Below, one piece after another: positions 43,152 through 52,479 of a stretch of 64,000 bases of DNA. Position 1 is the stretch's first letter; every line of letters starts with the position of its first letter. The position numbers and the translations under genes were made by a program. The DNA is taken from positions 1 through 64,000 of the forward strand of contig ONBX01000002.1 of the NCBI GenBank assembly GCA_900316205.1, in the 5' to 3' direction. Origin of the DNA: an uncultured Eubacteriales bacterium. GTDB lineage: Bacteria; Bacillota; Clostridia; Oscillospirales; Oscillospiraceae. A model generated the notes under the pieces. The model did no database searches. It was not told the origin of the DNA and saw nothing but the letters and a program-made list of their open reading frames with translations.

Positions 43152-44015
43152 ATGGATAACAGAGAAAGCAGAAAAGGCCGCATCCAGCTGATCATTGCCC
43201 GGACGGTGGCCTACGCGATCCTCATTTTCCTTTCGATCGCGTGCCTGTTCAGCTTCTACATGCTGATCATCAACGCAACCCGCTCCAACGCCCAGCTGCA
43301 GGCGGGCTTTACCCTGGCGCCGAAGAACAACTTCTTCGTGAACCTGAAAAACGCCTGGACCGACGCTTCCATCGACATTCCCCGGGGCATGCTGAACAGC
43401 TTCCTCATCGCGGCAGTAAGCGCGGTTCTGACCACCTATTTCTCGGCCCTGACGGCCTACGGCATCCACGTCTATAACTTTAAGCTCAAGCGTTTTGCCT
43501 TCTACTTCATCATGGCCGTCATGATGATCCCGCCCCAGGTCTCCGCGGTTGGCTTTATCCAGCTGGTGAACAAGTTCCACCTGACCAATAACTATCTGCC
43601 CCTGGTCCTGCCCAGCATCGCGGCGCCGGTGGTGTTCTTCTACATGAAGCAATACCTGGAGAGTGTGCTGCCCATGGAGATGGTGGAGGCCGCGCGGATG
43701 GACGGCTCCGGCGAATTCCGGACCTTCAACCACATCGTGCTGCCCATCATGAAGCCGGCTCTGGCTGTGCAGATGATCTTCTCCTTCGTGAGCTCTTGGA
43801 ACAACTACTTCATTCCGGCCCTGCTGCTGGACAAGAAGGAAATGAAGACGGTGCCCATCATGATCGCCCAGCTGCGCTCGGCGGACTACTCCAAGTTCGA
43901 CATGGGCAAGGTGTACATGTTCATCCTCTTGGCCATCCTGCCGGTGCTGGTGGTGTACATCATCCTGTCCAAGTCCATCATCAAGGGCGTTACCGCAGGC
44001 TCGGTGAAGGGATAA
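43152..44015 (+). CDS. ABC importer permease, MalG type
   Basis: A 287-residue CUT1 permease with six helices. Its EAA loop reads EMVEAARMDGSGEFRTFNHI, and the C-terminus SKSIIKGVTAGSVKG is the MalG-type tail. GGAGGCGG precedes the ATG at 43152. It is followed by a strong hairpin (44029-44059) and then the GH5 gene. Substrate by context is cellobiose or short beta-glucan oligosaccharides. Confidence 0.9.
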   Translation: MDNRESRKGRIQLIIARTVAYAILIFLSIACLFSFYMLIINATRSNAQLQAGFTLAPKNNFFVNLKNAWTDASIDIPRGMLNSFLIAAVSAVLTTYFSALTAYGIHVYNFKLKRFAFYFIMAVMMIPPQVSAVGFIQLVNKFHLTNNYLPLVLPSIAAPVVFFYMKQYLESVLPMEMVEAARMDGSGEFRTFNHIVLPIMKPALAVQMIFSFVSSWNNYFIPALLLDKKEMKTVPIMIAQLRSADYSKFDMGKVYMFILLAILPVLVVYIILSKSIIKGVTAGSVKG

Positions 44016-44028
44016 ATGATTAAATCAG

Positions 44029-44059
44029 AAAACGGCCCTCCTTCGGGGAGGGCCGTTTT
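44029..44059 (+). terminator. Terminator or attenuator between permease and GH5 genes
   Basis: A 13-bp stem (44029-44041 with 44047-44059) ending in TTTT, with a TTCGG loop. It lies only 13 bases after the permease stop and 20 bases before the GH5 gene, so partial termination would reduce GH5 expression relative to the importer. Confidence 0.75.
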
Positions 44060-44078
44060 GCAAAAAAGGAGAACGAAT

Positions 44079-45032
44079 ATGCTGAAAGAAATGGGCTTTT
44101 ATAAGGGCGTGAATCTGGGCGGCTGGTTTTCCCAGTGCGATTACAGCAAAGAGCGCCTGGACAGCTTCATCACAGAGAAGGATTTCGCGCAGATCGCCGC
44201 CTGGGGCTTTGACCATGTGCGCCTCCCCATCGACTATAACGTGATCCAGAACCAGGACGGCAGCATGATCGAGGAAGGTCTCCGGCGGATCGACCGGGCC
44301 CTGGCCCTCTGCGAGAAGTATGGGCTGCACACGGTGCTGGACCTGCACAAGACCCAGGGCTTTTCCTTTGACGCCGGAGAGAAGGAAACGGGTTTCTTCC
44401 AAAATGAGGCGTACCAGGAGAAATTCTACGCCGTCTGGGACTGCTTTGCCCGCCGCTGGGGCGACCGGGCGGACCGGGTGATGTTCGAGCTTCTGAACGA
44501 GGTGACGGAGAAGGCCTATCTCCCGGCCTGGAAGCGGATCAGCCGGGAGTGCGTGCGCCGCATCCGGCAAAACGCGCCTGAGGTGCTGATCCTGCTGGGC
44601 AGCTATCAGTGGAACAGCGCCAGGACCCTGCCGGAGCTGGATCCCCCATACGACAGCCGGGTGCTCTATAACTTCCATTTCTATGAGCCCCACGACTTCA
44701 CCCACCAGGGGGCCTATTGGGAGGCGCCTTACCGGGACATCAGCCCCCGCTATACCTATGCCGAGAGCGGGGCGGGGGAGGCCTACTTCGAGGACTTCCT
44801 GAGGCCCGCCCTGGAGAAGGCGGAGCAGGAGGGAACGGAGCTCTACTGCGGCGAATATGGCGTCATCGACGTAGTGCCGCCGGAGGAAGCGGTCAAGTGG
44901 TTCCGGGATCTGCACCGGGTCTTCCAGAGCCACGGCATCGCCAGGAGCCTCTGGAGCTACAAGGAGATGGACTTCGGCCTGCAGGACAAGCGGATGGACG
45001 GCGTAAGGGCTGAACTGCTGGAGCTGCTGTAA
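44079..45032 (+). CDS. Glycoside hydrolase family 5 protein, intracellular
   Basis: A 317-residue (beta/alpha)8 hydrolase of family GH5. It starts FYKGVNLGGWFSQ, typical of exo-beta-glucanase-like GH5 members. The acid/base glutamate is in FELLNEVTEK and the nucleophile glutamate in YCGEYGVIDV; HVRLPIDYNV and FHFYEPHDFTHQGA are also characteristic. No signal peptide is present, so it works in the cytoplasm on imported oligosaccharides rather than on polymer. AAAAGGAG precedes the ATG at 44079. Together with the GH94 phosphorylase it would process cello-oligosaccharides brought in by the importer. The exact linkage preference is unknown. Confidence 0.88.
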   Translation: MLKEMGFYKGVNLGGWFSQCDYSKERLDSFITEKDFAQIAAWGFDHVRLPIDYNVIQNQDGSMIEEGLRRIDRALALCEKYGLHTVLDLHKTQGFSFDAGEKETGFFQNEAYQEKFYAVWDCFARRWGDRADRVMFELLNEVTEKAYLPAWKRISRECVRRIRQNAPEVLILLGSYQWNSARTLPELDPPYDSRVLYNFHFYEPHDFTHQGAYWEAPYRDISPRYTYAESGAGEAYFEDFLRPALEKAEQEGTELYCGEYGVIDVVPPEEAVKWFRDLHRVFQSHGIARSLWSYKEMDFGLQDKRMDGVRAELLELL

Positions 45033-45041
45033 AAAACGCAC

Positions 45042-45071
45042 TTGCCCGGGAGCGGCGATTCGGCGTATACT
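45042..45071 (+). promoter_or_regulatory. Promoter of the nitroreductase gene
   Basis: TTGCCC (45042-45047), 18 bases and TATACT (45066-45071), starting nine bases after the GH5 stop. Confidence 0.65.
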
Positions 45072-45100
45072 TGTTTCAAATCCAGAAGGAGGAGAGACGC

Positions 45101-45631
45101 ATGAAAGAGATTTTCGAGCGGGTGAGCATCCGCAGATATGAAGAGAGACCCGTGGAAGAGGAAAAGCTGGAGGCGCTGCTCCGGGCGGCCATGGCGGCCC
45201 CCTCCGCCGGCAACCAGCAGCCCTGGGAATTCTACGTGATCCGGGACCGGGAGCTGCTGGAGCGCCTCTCCAAGGTGAGTCCCTACGCCGGCTGCACCGC
45301 GAAAGCGCCCGCAGCCATCGTGAGTGCCTACCGGGAAAAGCTCTGGGCCCCGGCCTATGCCCAGATCGACATGAGCATCGCCATGGAAAACCTGTGGCTC
45401 AGCTGCGGTGAGCAGGGCCTTGGCGGTGTGTGGTTGGGCATTGCCCCGGTGGAGGAGCGGATGCGGGCCGTGGAGGAGATCGTGGGGATCCCGAAAGGCC
45501 AGCGGGCCTTTGCCATCTTCCCTCTGGGCTATCCCGCCGAGAGCAGAGCCCAGCAGGACAGATGGGACCCGGAGCGGGTCCATTGGATCGGGGAAGATAA
45601 CTCGGAATTCAGAATTGCGTGGGATTTTTGA
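45101..45631 (+). CDS. Nitroreductase-family flavoprotein
   Basis: A 176-residue FMN-dependent oxidoreductase of the nitroreductase fold. The N-terminal RVSIRRYEERPV and the loop AAMAAPSAGNQQPWEFYVI are the usual FMN-binding landmarks, and GLGGVWLGIAP is the second. It is short but complete for the small clostridial class. AAGGAGGAG precedes the ATG at 45101; an upstream in-frame ATG at 45071 overlaps the promoter. The physiological substrate is unknown. Confidence 0.88.
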   Translation: MKEIFERVSIRRYEERPVEEEKLEALLRAAMAAPSAGNQQPWEFYVIRDRELLERLSKVSPYAGCTAKAPAAIVSAYREKLWAPAYAQIDMSIAMENLWLSCGEQGLGGVWLGIAPVEERMRAVEEIVGIPKGQRAFAIFPLGYPAESRAQQDRWDPERVHWIGEDNSEFRIAWDF

Positions 45632-45654
45632 GGGCAAGGGTGGAGAAAGCCGCA

Positions 45655-45970
45655 AGGGAAAGCCCTCATCCATGCCGTAGGGGAGGCTATCAGCCTCCCG
45701 GCAGCACAGGAAATCATAACTGAAGAAAGCTTCGGCGCATTCGCAGTTCCTACGGATCCGCCGAAGCTGTTTGTTGTATCTCGCATTTACCGCGCGGGCG
45801 GTTGATAACCGCCCCTACGGCGGGGCACCAAGAGCGATAGCCCCTTTTTGGCATGGGGCCATGAGAGCGTCATGCCCTGCGCGGGCTGCCGATGACTTGA
45901 GTCCTATAGGGAATCCACTTTACGGGGACCTCATCCGGCGCTACGGGGAGCTTCCCCCGCTGGGAGAAGC
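45655..45970. repeat. Cluster of palindromic intergenic repeats
   Basis: Units include 45675-45700 (GTAGGGGAGGCTATCAGCCT, then CCC), 45740-45770 (GCTTCGGCG..CGCCGAAGC with a longer loop) and 45798-45821 (GGCGGTTGATAACCGCC then CCTAC, opposite orientation). GACCTCATC lies at about 45939-45947. No coding signal is present between 45632 and 46077. Confidence 0.72.
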
Positions 45971-46028
45971 ACGGCAGGCAGTTGATTCTCCTCCCCTCAA
46001 AACTCAAAACTAAAAACCGCAAAAAAAA

Positions 46029-46064
46029 CACCGGGTATCGGGAAATTCATCCCGATGCCCGGTG
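46029..46064 (-). terminator. Terminator of the purD-purL-ligase transcript
   Basis: A 15-base imperfect stem (46029-46043 with 46050-46064) flanked by eight A residues on the left and five T on the right. On the minus strand it follows the ligase gene ending at 46078 and runs into T residues. Confidence 0.9.
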
Positions 46065-46077
46065 CTTTTTGCAAAAC

Positions 46078-47271
46078 TTACTCCGCGGTGTAGTTGTCGA
46101 AATAGCCCTGGATGAAGACGATGGGGGTGCCCTTGTCGCCGGAGCCGGAGGTCAGGTCGCAGAGGGAACCGATCAGGTCGGTGAGGCGGCGGGGGGTGGT
46201 GCCCTCGGAGGCCATCTGGCCCACCAGGTCGCCGTCCTTCTTGCGGATCTCCTCCTCAATGGCCTCACGCAGGGCGTCGCCGGAGAGGGCGGCAAAGTCG
46301 TTATCTGCCAGGTACTTGAGCTTCAGCTCGTTGGGCGTACCCTCCAGGCCCTTGGTGTAGGCGGGGGAGACCACCGGGTCCGCCAGCTCCCAGATCTTGC
46401 CAACGGGGTCCTTGAAGGCGCCGTCGCCGTAGACCATGACCTCGATGTTCTTGCCGGTCTTCTCCAGCAGCTCCGCCTGGATGGCCTCCACCAGACCCTG
46501 GCAGTCCCGGGGGAAGAGCTTGACCTTGTCCTCGGTGGCCTTGTTGGAGCCCAGCAGACCGTAGCGCTCGTTGTAGCCGCTGCCGTTGACGGGGGCGGTC
46601 ATCAGTTCGTCCAGACCGAAAACCCGCTCGCCGCCGGCGGCCTTCAGGATGCGGGAGGTACGGGCGCGGGTGTGGATGTCGCAGTGGATGACGTTCTTGG
46701 TGTAGTCCAGGATGCGGCGGGCGTCATTGGCGAAGATGACCTCCACCTCGGCGCCGGATTCCCGGATCAGCTGGGCATAGTAATCCACATAGTCAACGCC
46801 GGTGAAGCGGTGGACCCGGTAGCCGAAGAGCTCCCGGTAGCGCTCCAAGGTCAGCAGATCCCGGTAGGGATCCACGCCCTTGGCGTCCAGACTGTCCCAG
46901 TCCACCAGGTGGTTGCCCACCTCGTCCGAGGGATAGGAGAGCATGAGGACCACTTTCTTCGCGCCCTTGGCGATGCCCCGCAGGCAGATGGCAAAACGGT
47001 TGCGGCTGAGAATGGGGAAGATGACGCCGACGGTCTCGTCGCCCAGCTTTTCCTTCACATCGGCGGCGATATCGTCCACCGTGGCGTAGTTGCCCTGGGC
47101 CCGGGCCACGATGGCCTCGGTCATGGCGACGATGTCCCGGTCATGGAAGGCGAAGCCCTCCTGCTCGGCGGCGGCCAGGACGGATGCGGTCACGATCTGC
47201 TTGAGATCGTCTCCCTCGCGGATGATGGGGGCGCGGACGCCCCGGGAAACAGTTCCTACCATACGACTCAT
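46078..47271 (-). CDS. CofE-like (F420-0 gamma-glutamyl ligase family) protein
   Basis: A 397-residue protein of the coenzyme F420-0:L-glutamate ligase family as found in Clostridia. The N-terminal half matches the family pattern (RAPIIREGDDLKQIV, then HDRDIVAMTEAIVARAQGN), and the C-terminal half has GSGYNERYGLLGSNKATED and VMVYGDGAFKDPVGKIWELA. Clostridia generally do not make F420, so the substrate is uncertain. The gene is 69 bases downstream of purL in a folate-linked purine block, and members of this orthologous group have been reported to replace FolC in Chlamydia, as I recall. Gamma-glutamylation of folate is therefore an attractive inference. Confidence 0.75.
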   Translation of the reverse strand: MSRMVGTVSRGVRAPIIREGDDLKQIVTASVLAAAEQEGFAFHDRDIVAMTEAIVARAQGNYATVDDIAADVKEKLGDETVGVIFPILSRNRFAICLRGIAKGAKKVVLMLSYPSDEVGNHLVDWDSLDAKGVDPYRDLLTLERYRELFGYRVHRFTGVDYVDYYAQLIRESGAEVEVIFANDARRILDYTKNVIHCDIHTRARTSRILKAAGGERVFGLDELMTAPVNGSGYNERYGLLGSNKATEDKVKLFPRDCQGLVEAIQAELLEKTGKNIEVMVYGDGAFKDPVGKIWELADPVVSPAYTKGLEGTPNELKLKYLADNDFAALSGDALREAIEEEIRKKDGDLVGQMASEGTTPRRLTDLIGSLCDLTSGSGDKGTPIVFIQGYFDNYTAE

Positions 47272-47340
47272 GGATTTTTACCTGCCTTTCTTTTGCTCTT
47301 TCCGGGATCGGTGCAATTGTTTTCCGGAAGCTGAAATGTG

Positions 47341-50300
47341 TTAACGGAAATACTTGACGGCGGCCTCGAACATGCGGAGGTCGTAATTGCCGGGAACGTT
47401 TTGATAGAGATTGGAGCCGATGCGCTCGGCGTGGCCCATTTTGCCGAAGACACGGCCGTCGGGAGAGGTGATGCCCTCCACGGCGAAGAGGGAGCCGTTG
47501 GGGTTAAAGTGCACGTCTGCGGTGGCCTGTCCATCCAGGTCCACATACTGGGTGGCGATCTGTCCGTTTTCGGCCAGGGCGCGGATGGTGGCCTCGTCCG
47601 CCAGGAAGCGGCCCTCGCCGTGGGAAATGGGGACGTTGTAGACGTCACCCACCTGGGTCAGCGCCAGCCAGGGGGACTTGTTGGAGGCGATGCGGGTGCG
47701 GACGATGCGGCTCTGGTGCCGGGCGATGGTGTTGAAGGTCAGGGTGGGCGCCTTTTCATCCGGCTCGATGATGCGGCCGTAGGGCACCAGACCCAGCTTG
47801 ATGAGGGCCTGGAAGCCGTTGCAGATGCCGCAGATGAGGCCGTCCCGCTGCTCCAGCAGCTCCATGACCCCTTCCTTTACGGGGCCGGAGCGGAAGAAGG
47901 CGGTGATGAACTTGCCGGAGCCGTCCGGCTCGTCGCCGCCGGAGAAGCCGCCGGGGATGAAGATCATCTGGCTCTCCCGCAGGCGTTTGGCAAAGTCCTC
48001 CACAGACCGGGAGATGGCCTCGGCGCTGAGGTTGCGGATGACGAAGATCTCCGGCTCGCCGCCGGCGTCCCGCACGGCCCGGGCGCTGTCGATCTCGCAG
48101 TTGGTGCCGGGGAAGGCCGGGATCAGCACCCGGGGCTTTGCGACTTTGATGGCCGGGGCCGGGCGGCTCTCAGCAGTATAGGAGAAGGTCTCCAGGGGGA
48201 TCTCCGGCGTGGGGATGTTGCAGGCGTAAACGCTCTCCAGCTTGCCCTCGTAGAGCTCCAGGAGCTCTGCGCAGTCCAGCCGCTCCTCGCCGTAGGTGAA
48301 GCAGCCGTCCTCGGTAAAGATGCCCAGGCACTCGCCGGGGACATCCTCGTCCACCTCCAGCAGGAAGGCGCCGTAGTCATAGCCGAAGAGCCCCTCCAGA
48401 GGCAGATCCGCCCGGAAGCGGAAGCCCAGGGCGTTGCCGATGGCCATCTTCCAGACGGCTGCGGCGTCGCCGCCCTCGCCGGGGGTATAGCAGGCGTAAG
48501 CCTTGCCGCTGCGGAGAAGCTGGGTAACGGTATCGAAGAGCGCGAGGAGGGAGGCGGCGGTGGGAAGCCCGTTTTCGTCCTGCTCGGGGGCAAGACGGAT
48601 GAGCTTGTGGCCGGCTTTCTTGGCCTCGGGCGTCACGATATCAGAAGTCTTTGCGGTGGTGACGGCGAAGGAGACCAGGGTGGGGGGCACGTCCAGGGTC
48701 TCGAAGCTGCCGCTCATGGAGTCCTTGCCGCCGATGGCGGCCACGCCCAGGCCCATCTGGGCCTCAAAGGCGCCAAGCAGGGCGGCCAGAGGCTTGCCCC
48801 AGCGCTTGGGATCCTTGCCCAGGCGCTCAAAGTACTCCTGGAAGCTGAGGTATACGTCCCGGAAGGCGGCGCCGGAGGCAATGAGCTTGCAGACCGATTC
48901 CACCACGGCAAGATAGGCGCCGTGATAGGGACTTTTTTCGGAGATGAAGGGGTTGAAGCCCCAGGACATGAGGGAGCAGTCCTCGGTGTGGCCCTGCTCC
49001 AGAGAGATCTTCTGCACCATGGCCTGGACCGGAGTCAGCTGATATTTTCCGCCGAAGGGCATCATCACGCTGCCGGCGCCGATGGTGGAGTCAAAGCGCT
49101 CGCTGAGCCCTCGGCGGGAGCAGCCGTTCAGATCGGAGACGGCTTTGCCCATGGCCTCGGCAAAGGAGGCGGCGGGCTGAGGCTCCACGGCCTCGGGGGC
49201 GGCGGCCTCCACGGTGATGTGCTTGGCGGCGCCGTTGGTGTCCAGGAAAGCGCGGCTCAGGTCTACGATGGTCTTGCCGTTCCAGTGCATCTGGAGCCTG
49301 GGCTCCGTCGTGACCACGGCCACGGGCACGGCCTGCAGGTTTTCCTTGTCCGCCAGGGCCAGGAAAGCGTCCCGGTCCTCGGGGGCGATGACCACGGCCA
49401 TGCGCTCCTGGCTTTCACTGATGGCAAGCTCAGTGCCGTCCAGACCCTCGTACTTCCGGGGGACGGCGTTGAGATCGATGTTAAGGCCGTCGGCCAGCTC
49501 GCCGATGGCCACGGAGACGCCGCCCGCGCCAAAGTCGTTGCAGCGCTTGATCATGCGGGTGGCCGTGGAATTGCGGAAGAGGCGCTGGAGCTTGCGCTCC
49601 TCGGGGGCGTTGCCCTTCTGCACCTCGGCGCCGCAGGTCTCCACGGAGTGGGCATCATGGGCCTTGGAGGAACCGGTGGCGCCGCCGATGCCGTCCCGCC
49701 CGGTGCTGCCGCCCAGGAGGACCACCAGATCCCCGGGGGCGGGCCGCTCCCGCCGCACATTGGCGGCCGGGGCCGCGGCGATGACCGCGCCGATCTCCAT
49801 GCGCTTGGCGGCGTAGCCCGGGTGATACCACTCGTCCACGATGCCGGTGGCAAGGCCGATCTGGTTGCCGTAGGAGGAATAGCCCGCGGCGGCGGTGGTG
49901 ACCAGCTTCCGCTGGGGCAGCTTCCCGGGGATGGTCTCACTCACGGGCTTCAGAGGATCCGCCGCGCCGGTGAGGCGCATGGCCCCGTAGACATAGGCCC
50001 GGCCCGAGAGCGGATCCCGGATGGCGCCGCCGATGCAGGTGGCTGCGCCGCCGAAGGGCTCGATCTCGGTGGGGTGGTTGTGGGTCTCGTTCTTGAAGAG
50101 CAGCAGCCAGGGCTCGGTAACACCGTCCACGGTGACTTCCGTCTTCACGGTGCAGGCGTTGATCTCCTCGCTCTCGTCCAGCTTCTGGAGTTTGCCGGCC
50201 TTTTTCAGAGCCTTGGCGGCAATGGTGCCAAGATCCATGAGGCAAATGGGCTTGCTGCGGCCCAGAGCCTTGCGGGTAGCCAGATAATCCTCCCAGGCCT

Positions 50301-51027
50301 GCTGCAGCAGGGGATCGGAAAAGCTTGCCTCGTCGATAACGGTGTTGAAGGTGGTGTGGCGGCAGTGGTCGGACCAGTAGGTGTCCAGCACCCGGACCTC
50401 GGTGATGCTGGGGTCCCGGCCCTCGGAGCGGAAATACTCCTGGCAGAAGGCAAAGTCGTCCCCGTCCATGGCAAGGCCGAGACGGCGGCCCAGCGCCTCC
50501 AGCTCTTCCCGGGGCAGCTCCCGGAAGCCCTCCAGGGTCTCCACGCTCTCGGGAAGCTCATACTGCATGGCCAGGGTCTCCGGCCTGCCCAGGGCGGCCT
50601 CCCGGGCCTCCACAGGGTTGATGACGTATTTCTTGATCTCCTCCAGCTCCTCCGGGCTCAGGTCGCCGTAGAGGGCGTAGACCTTGGCGGAGCGGACCAG
50701 GGGCCGCTCCCCCTGGGAGAGGATTTGGATGCACTGGGCGGCAGAGTCTGCCCGCTGGTCAAACTGGCCGGGGAGATATTCCACCGCGAAGACCAGGGCG
50801 TCCCCCGGGTCGATGCTCTCGGAGGCCAGATCCAGCTGGGGCTCGGAGAAGACGGTGCGGATGGCGGAATCGAAAAGCTCCCGGCTCAGGCCCTCCGCGT
50901 CATAGCGGTTGAAGAGACGGACCTTGGTGAGGCTCCGGATCCCCAGAAGGCTGCGGGCGTCGTTCAGAAGACTCCGTGCCTCCTGATCGAGACCTTGCTT
51001 TTTTTCCACATAAACTCGAAATACCAT
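47341..51027 (-). CDS. purL: Phosphoribosylformylglycinamidine synthase
   Basis: A 1228-residue large-type PurL (FGAR amidotransferase): N-terminal PurS-like part (about 1-160), two ATP-binding synthetase halves (about 190-900) and a C-terminal glutaminase. The glutaminase has the nucleophile elbow GICNGFQAL and PAFPGTNCEIDSARAV; the synthetase has TYWSDHCRHTTFNT and NETHNHPTEIEPFGGA. It converts FGAR, glutamine and ATP to FGAM in purine synthesis. The start at 51027 (MVFRVYVEKK) has a GGAGGAG site and lies one base after the purD stop. Many Bacillota instead use separate PurS, PurQ and small PurL proteins. Confidence 0.96.
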   Translation of the reverse strand: MVFRVYVEKKQGLDQEARSLLNDARSLLGIRSLTKVRLFNRYDAEGLSRELFDSAIRTVFSEPQLDLASESIDPGDALVFAVEYLPGQFDQRADSAAQCIQILSQGERPLVRSAKVYALYGDLSPEELEEIKKYVINPVEAREAALGRPETLAMQYELPESVETLEGFRELPREELEALGRRLGLAMDGDDFAFCQEYFRSEGRDPSITEVRVLDTYWSDHCRHTTFNTVIDEASFSDPLLQQAWEDYLATRKALGRSKPICLMDLGTIAAKALKKAGKLQKLDESEEINACTVKTEVTVDGVTEPWLLLFKNETHNHPTEIEPFGGAATCIGGAIRDPLSGRAYVYGAMRLTGAADPLKPVSETIPGKLPQRKLVTTAAAGYSSYGNQIGLATGIVDEWYHPGYAAKRMEIGAVIAAAPAANVRRERPAPGDLVVLLGGSTGRDGIGGATGSSKAHDAHSVETCGAEVQKGNAPEERKLQRLFRNSTATRMIKRCNDFGAGGVSVAIGELADGLNIDLNAVPRKYEGLDGTELAISESQERMAVVIAPEDRDAFLALADKENLQAVPVAVVTTEPRLQMHWNGKTIVDLSRAFLDTNGAAKHITVEAAAPEAVEPQPAASFAEAMGKAVSDLNGCSRRGLSERFDSTIGAGSVMMPFGGKYQLTPVQAMVQKISLEQGHTEDCSLMSWGFNPFISEKSPYHGAYLAVVESVCKLIASGAAFRDVYLSFQEYFERLGKDPKRWGKPLAALLGAFEAQMGLGVAAIGGKDSMSGSFETLDVPPTLVSFAVTTAKTSDIVTPEAKKAGHKLIRLAPEQDENGLPTAASLLALFDTVTQLLRSGKAYACYTPGEGGDAAAVWKMAIGNALGFRFRADLPLEGLFGYDYGAFLLEVDEDVPGECLGIFTEDGCFTYGEERLDCAELLELYEGKLESVYACNIPTPEIPLETFSYTAESRPAPAIKVAKPRVLIPAFPGTNCEIDSARAVRDAGGEPEIFVIRNLSAEAISRSVEDFAKRLRESQMIFIPGGFSGGDEPDGSGKFITAFFRSGPVKEGVMELLEQRDGLICGICNGFQALIKLGLVPYGRIIEPDEKAPTLTFNTIARHQSRIVRTRIASNKSPWLALTQVGDVYNVPISHGEGRFLADEATIRALAENGQIATQYVDLDGQATADVHFNPNGSLFAVEGITSPDGRVFGKMGHAERIGSNLYQNVPGNYDLRMFEAAVKYFR

Positions 51028-51028
51028 T

Positions 51029-52300
51029 TTACTCCTCCGCTTTCGCGCGCAGGGCTCGCTGGCCGATATCCCTGCGGCAGAAGGCATTTTCAAATTTCAC
51101 TTGATCGGCCAGGGCGTAGGCCGCTTCAATGGCCTGGGGGAGCGTATCCGCCACGGCGGTGCAGCCCAGAACACGGCCGCCGTTTGTGACGAGGCTTCCG
51201 TCCTTCAGCGCGGCGCCGGCCACATAGACCTGAGAGCGGACCGCTTCCGGGATCTCCAGAGGGAAGCCCTTCTCGTAGCTGCCGGGGTAGCCCTTGGAGG
51301 CCAGAATCACGCAGCAGGCGCTCTCAGGGCGGAACTTGACCTCCACCTCACTGAGACGCTCCTCGGTGACGGCGCGCATCACGGTAAAGAGGTCGCTCTC
51401 CAGCAGGGGCAGGACAACCTGGGTCTCCGGGTCGCCGAAGCGGCAGTTGTACTCGATGACCTTGGGGCCGTCCTTCGTGATCATGAGGCCGAAGTACAGG
51501 CAGCCCTTGAAGGGGCGGCCTTCGGCCTGCATGGCCCGGACAGTGGGCAGGAAGATCTCTTCCATGCAGCGCGCAGCCACGGCCTCGGTGTAATAGGGGT
51601 TGGGCGCCACGGTGCCCATGCCGCCGGTATTGGGGCCGGTGTCGCCGTCATAGGCGCACTTGTGGTCCATGGAGGACACCATGGGGACGATGGTCTTACC
51701 GTCGGTAAAGGCCAGGACAGAGACCTCGGGACCCTCCAGGAACTCTTCCATGACCAGCTTCTCGCCGCTCTTGCCGAACTTGTGGTCCTCCATGCTGGCG
51801 CGGACCGCCTGCTCCGCCTCCTGGCGGCTGCGGGCCACCACCACGCCCTTGCCCAGGGCCAGCCCGTCCGCCTTGACCACCACGGGGATGGGGCAGCTGC
51901 GGACATAGCCGAGTGCGGCATCCAGCTCGGTGAAGACCTCGTAGCGGGCGGTGGGGATGCCGTACTTTTTCATCAGGTCCTTGGCGAAGACCTTGCTGCC
52001 CTCGATGAGGGCGGCCTCCGCCCGGGGGCCGAAGCAGGGCACGCCGATCTCCTCCAGGGCATTGACACAGCCCAGGACCAGGGGATCGTCCGGCGTGACC
52101 ACCGCATAGTCGATGGCATTTGCCTCAGCGAAGGAGACAATGGAGGGAATGTCCTTGGCGCCGATGGGGACGCAGGCGGCGTCCGCCGCGATGCCGCCGT
52201 TGCCGGGGAGCGCGAAAATCTCGGAGATCTCGGGGTTCTCTTTCAGCTTGCGGATGACGGCGTGCTCCCGGCCGCCGCCGCCGATAACCATTACTTTCAT
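51029..52300 (-). CDS. purD: Phosphoribosylamine-glycine ligase
   Basis: A 423-residue ATP-grasp enzyme that joins glycine to phosphoribosylamine (GAR synthetase). It begins MKVMVIGGGGREHA, the standard start, and contains VVVKADGLALGKGVVVA, DGDTGPNTGGMG and EYNCRFGDPETQV. GAGGAG precedes the ATG at 52300; the longer reading has no site. It is followed directly by purL and then the ligase gene, ending at a strong terminator. Its use of glycine ties it to the glycine metabolism encoded at 12-20 kb. Confidence 0.97.
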   Translation of the reverse strand: MKVMVIGGGGREHAVIRKLKENPEISEIFALPGNGGIAADAACVPIGAKDIPSIVSFAEANAIDYAVVTPDDPLVLGCVNALEEIGVPCFGPRAEAALIEGSKVFAKDLMKKYGIPTARYEVFTELDAALGYVRSCPIPVVVKADGLALGKGVVVARSRQEAEQAVRASMEDHKFGKSGEKLVMEEFLEGPEVSVLAFTDGKTIVPMVSSMDHKCAYDGDTGPNTGGMGTVAPNPYYTEAVAARCMEEIFLPTVRAMQAEGRPFKGCLYFGLMITKDGPKVIEYNCRFGDPETQVVLPLLESDLFTVMRAVTEERLSEVEVKFRPESACCVILASKGYPGSYEKGFPLEIPEAVRSQVYVAGAALKDGSLVTNGGRVLGCTAVADTLPQAIEAAYALADQVKFENAFCRRDIGQRALRAKAEE

Positions 52301-52479
52301 ATGGAACTCCTCAAATGTGATGTTGCGGATGGGCTTCCACCTCATCCGTCGCCTGCTCCGGAAGGAGAGGCAGTGAGGAAAGAATCATCGTGATCATGAG
52401 TCCTGTTTTTTGGGGGGAAGTTCAGAGGGGCCTCCCCTCTGATTTTTCGCCGCAGACGGCGAAAAACAAAATAGAATCC

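Noticed and set aside
45632..46077. Degraded gene between nitroreductase and the ligase gene
   Set aside because: The stretch is explained by palindromic repeats and a terminator; translated pieces show no family resemblance.
47338..51189. Very long open frame antisense to purL, and similar frames antisense to hsdR and the GH94 gene
   Set aside because: GC-rich codon bias removes stops on the opposite strand; the translations are low-complexity Gly/Ala/Val/His-rich and match no family, while the sense frames are clear enzymes.
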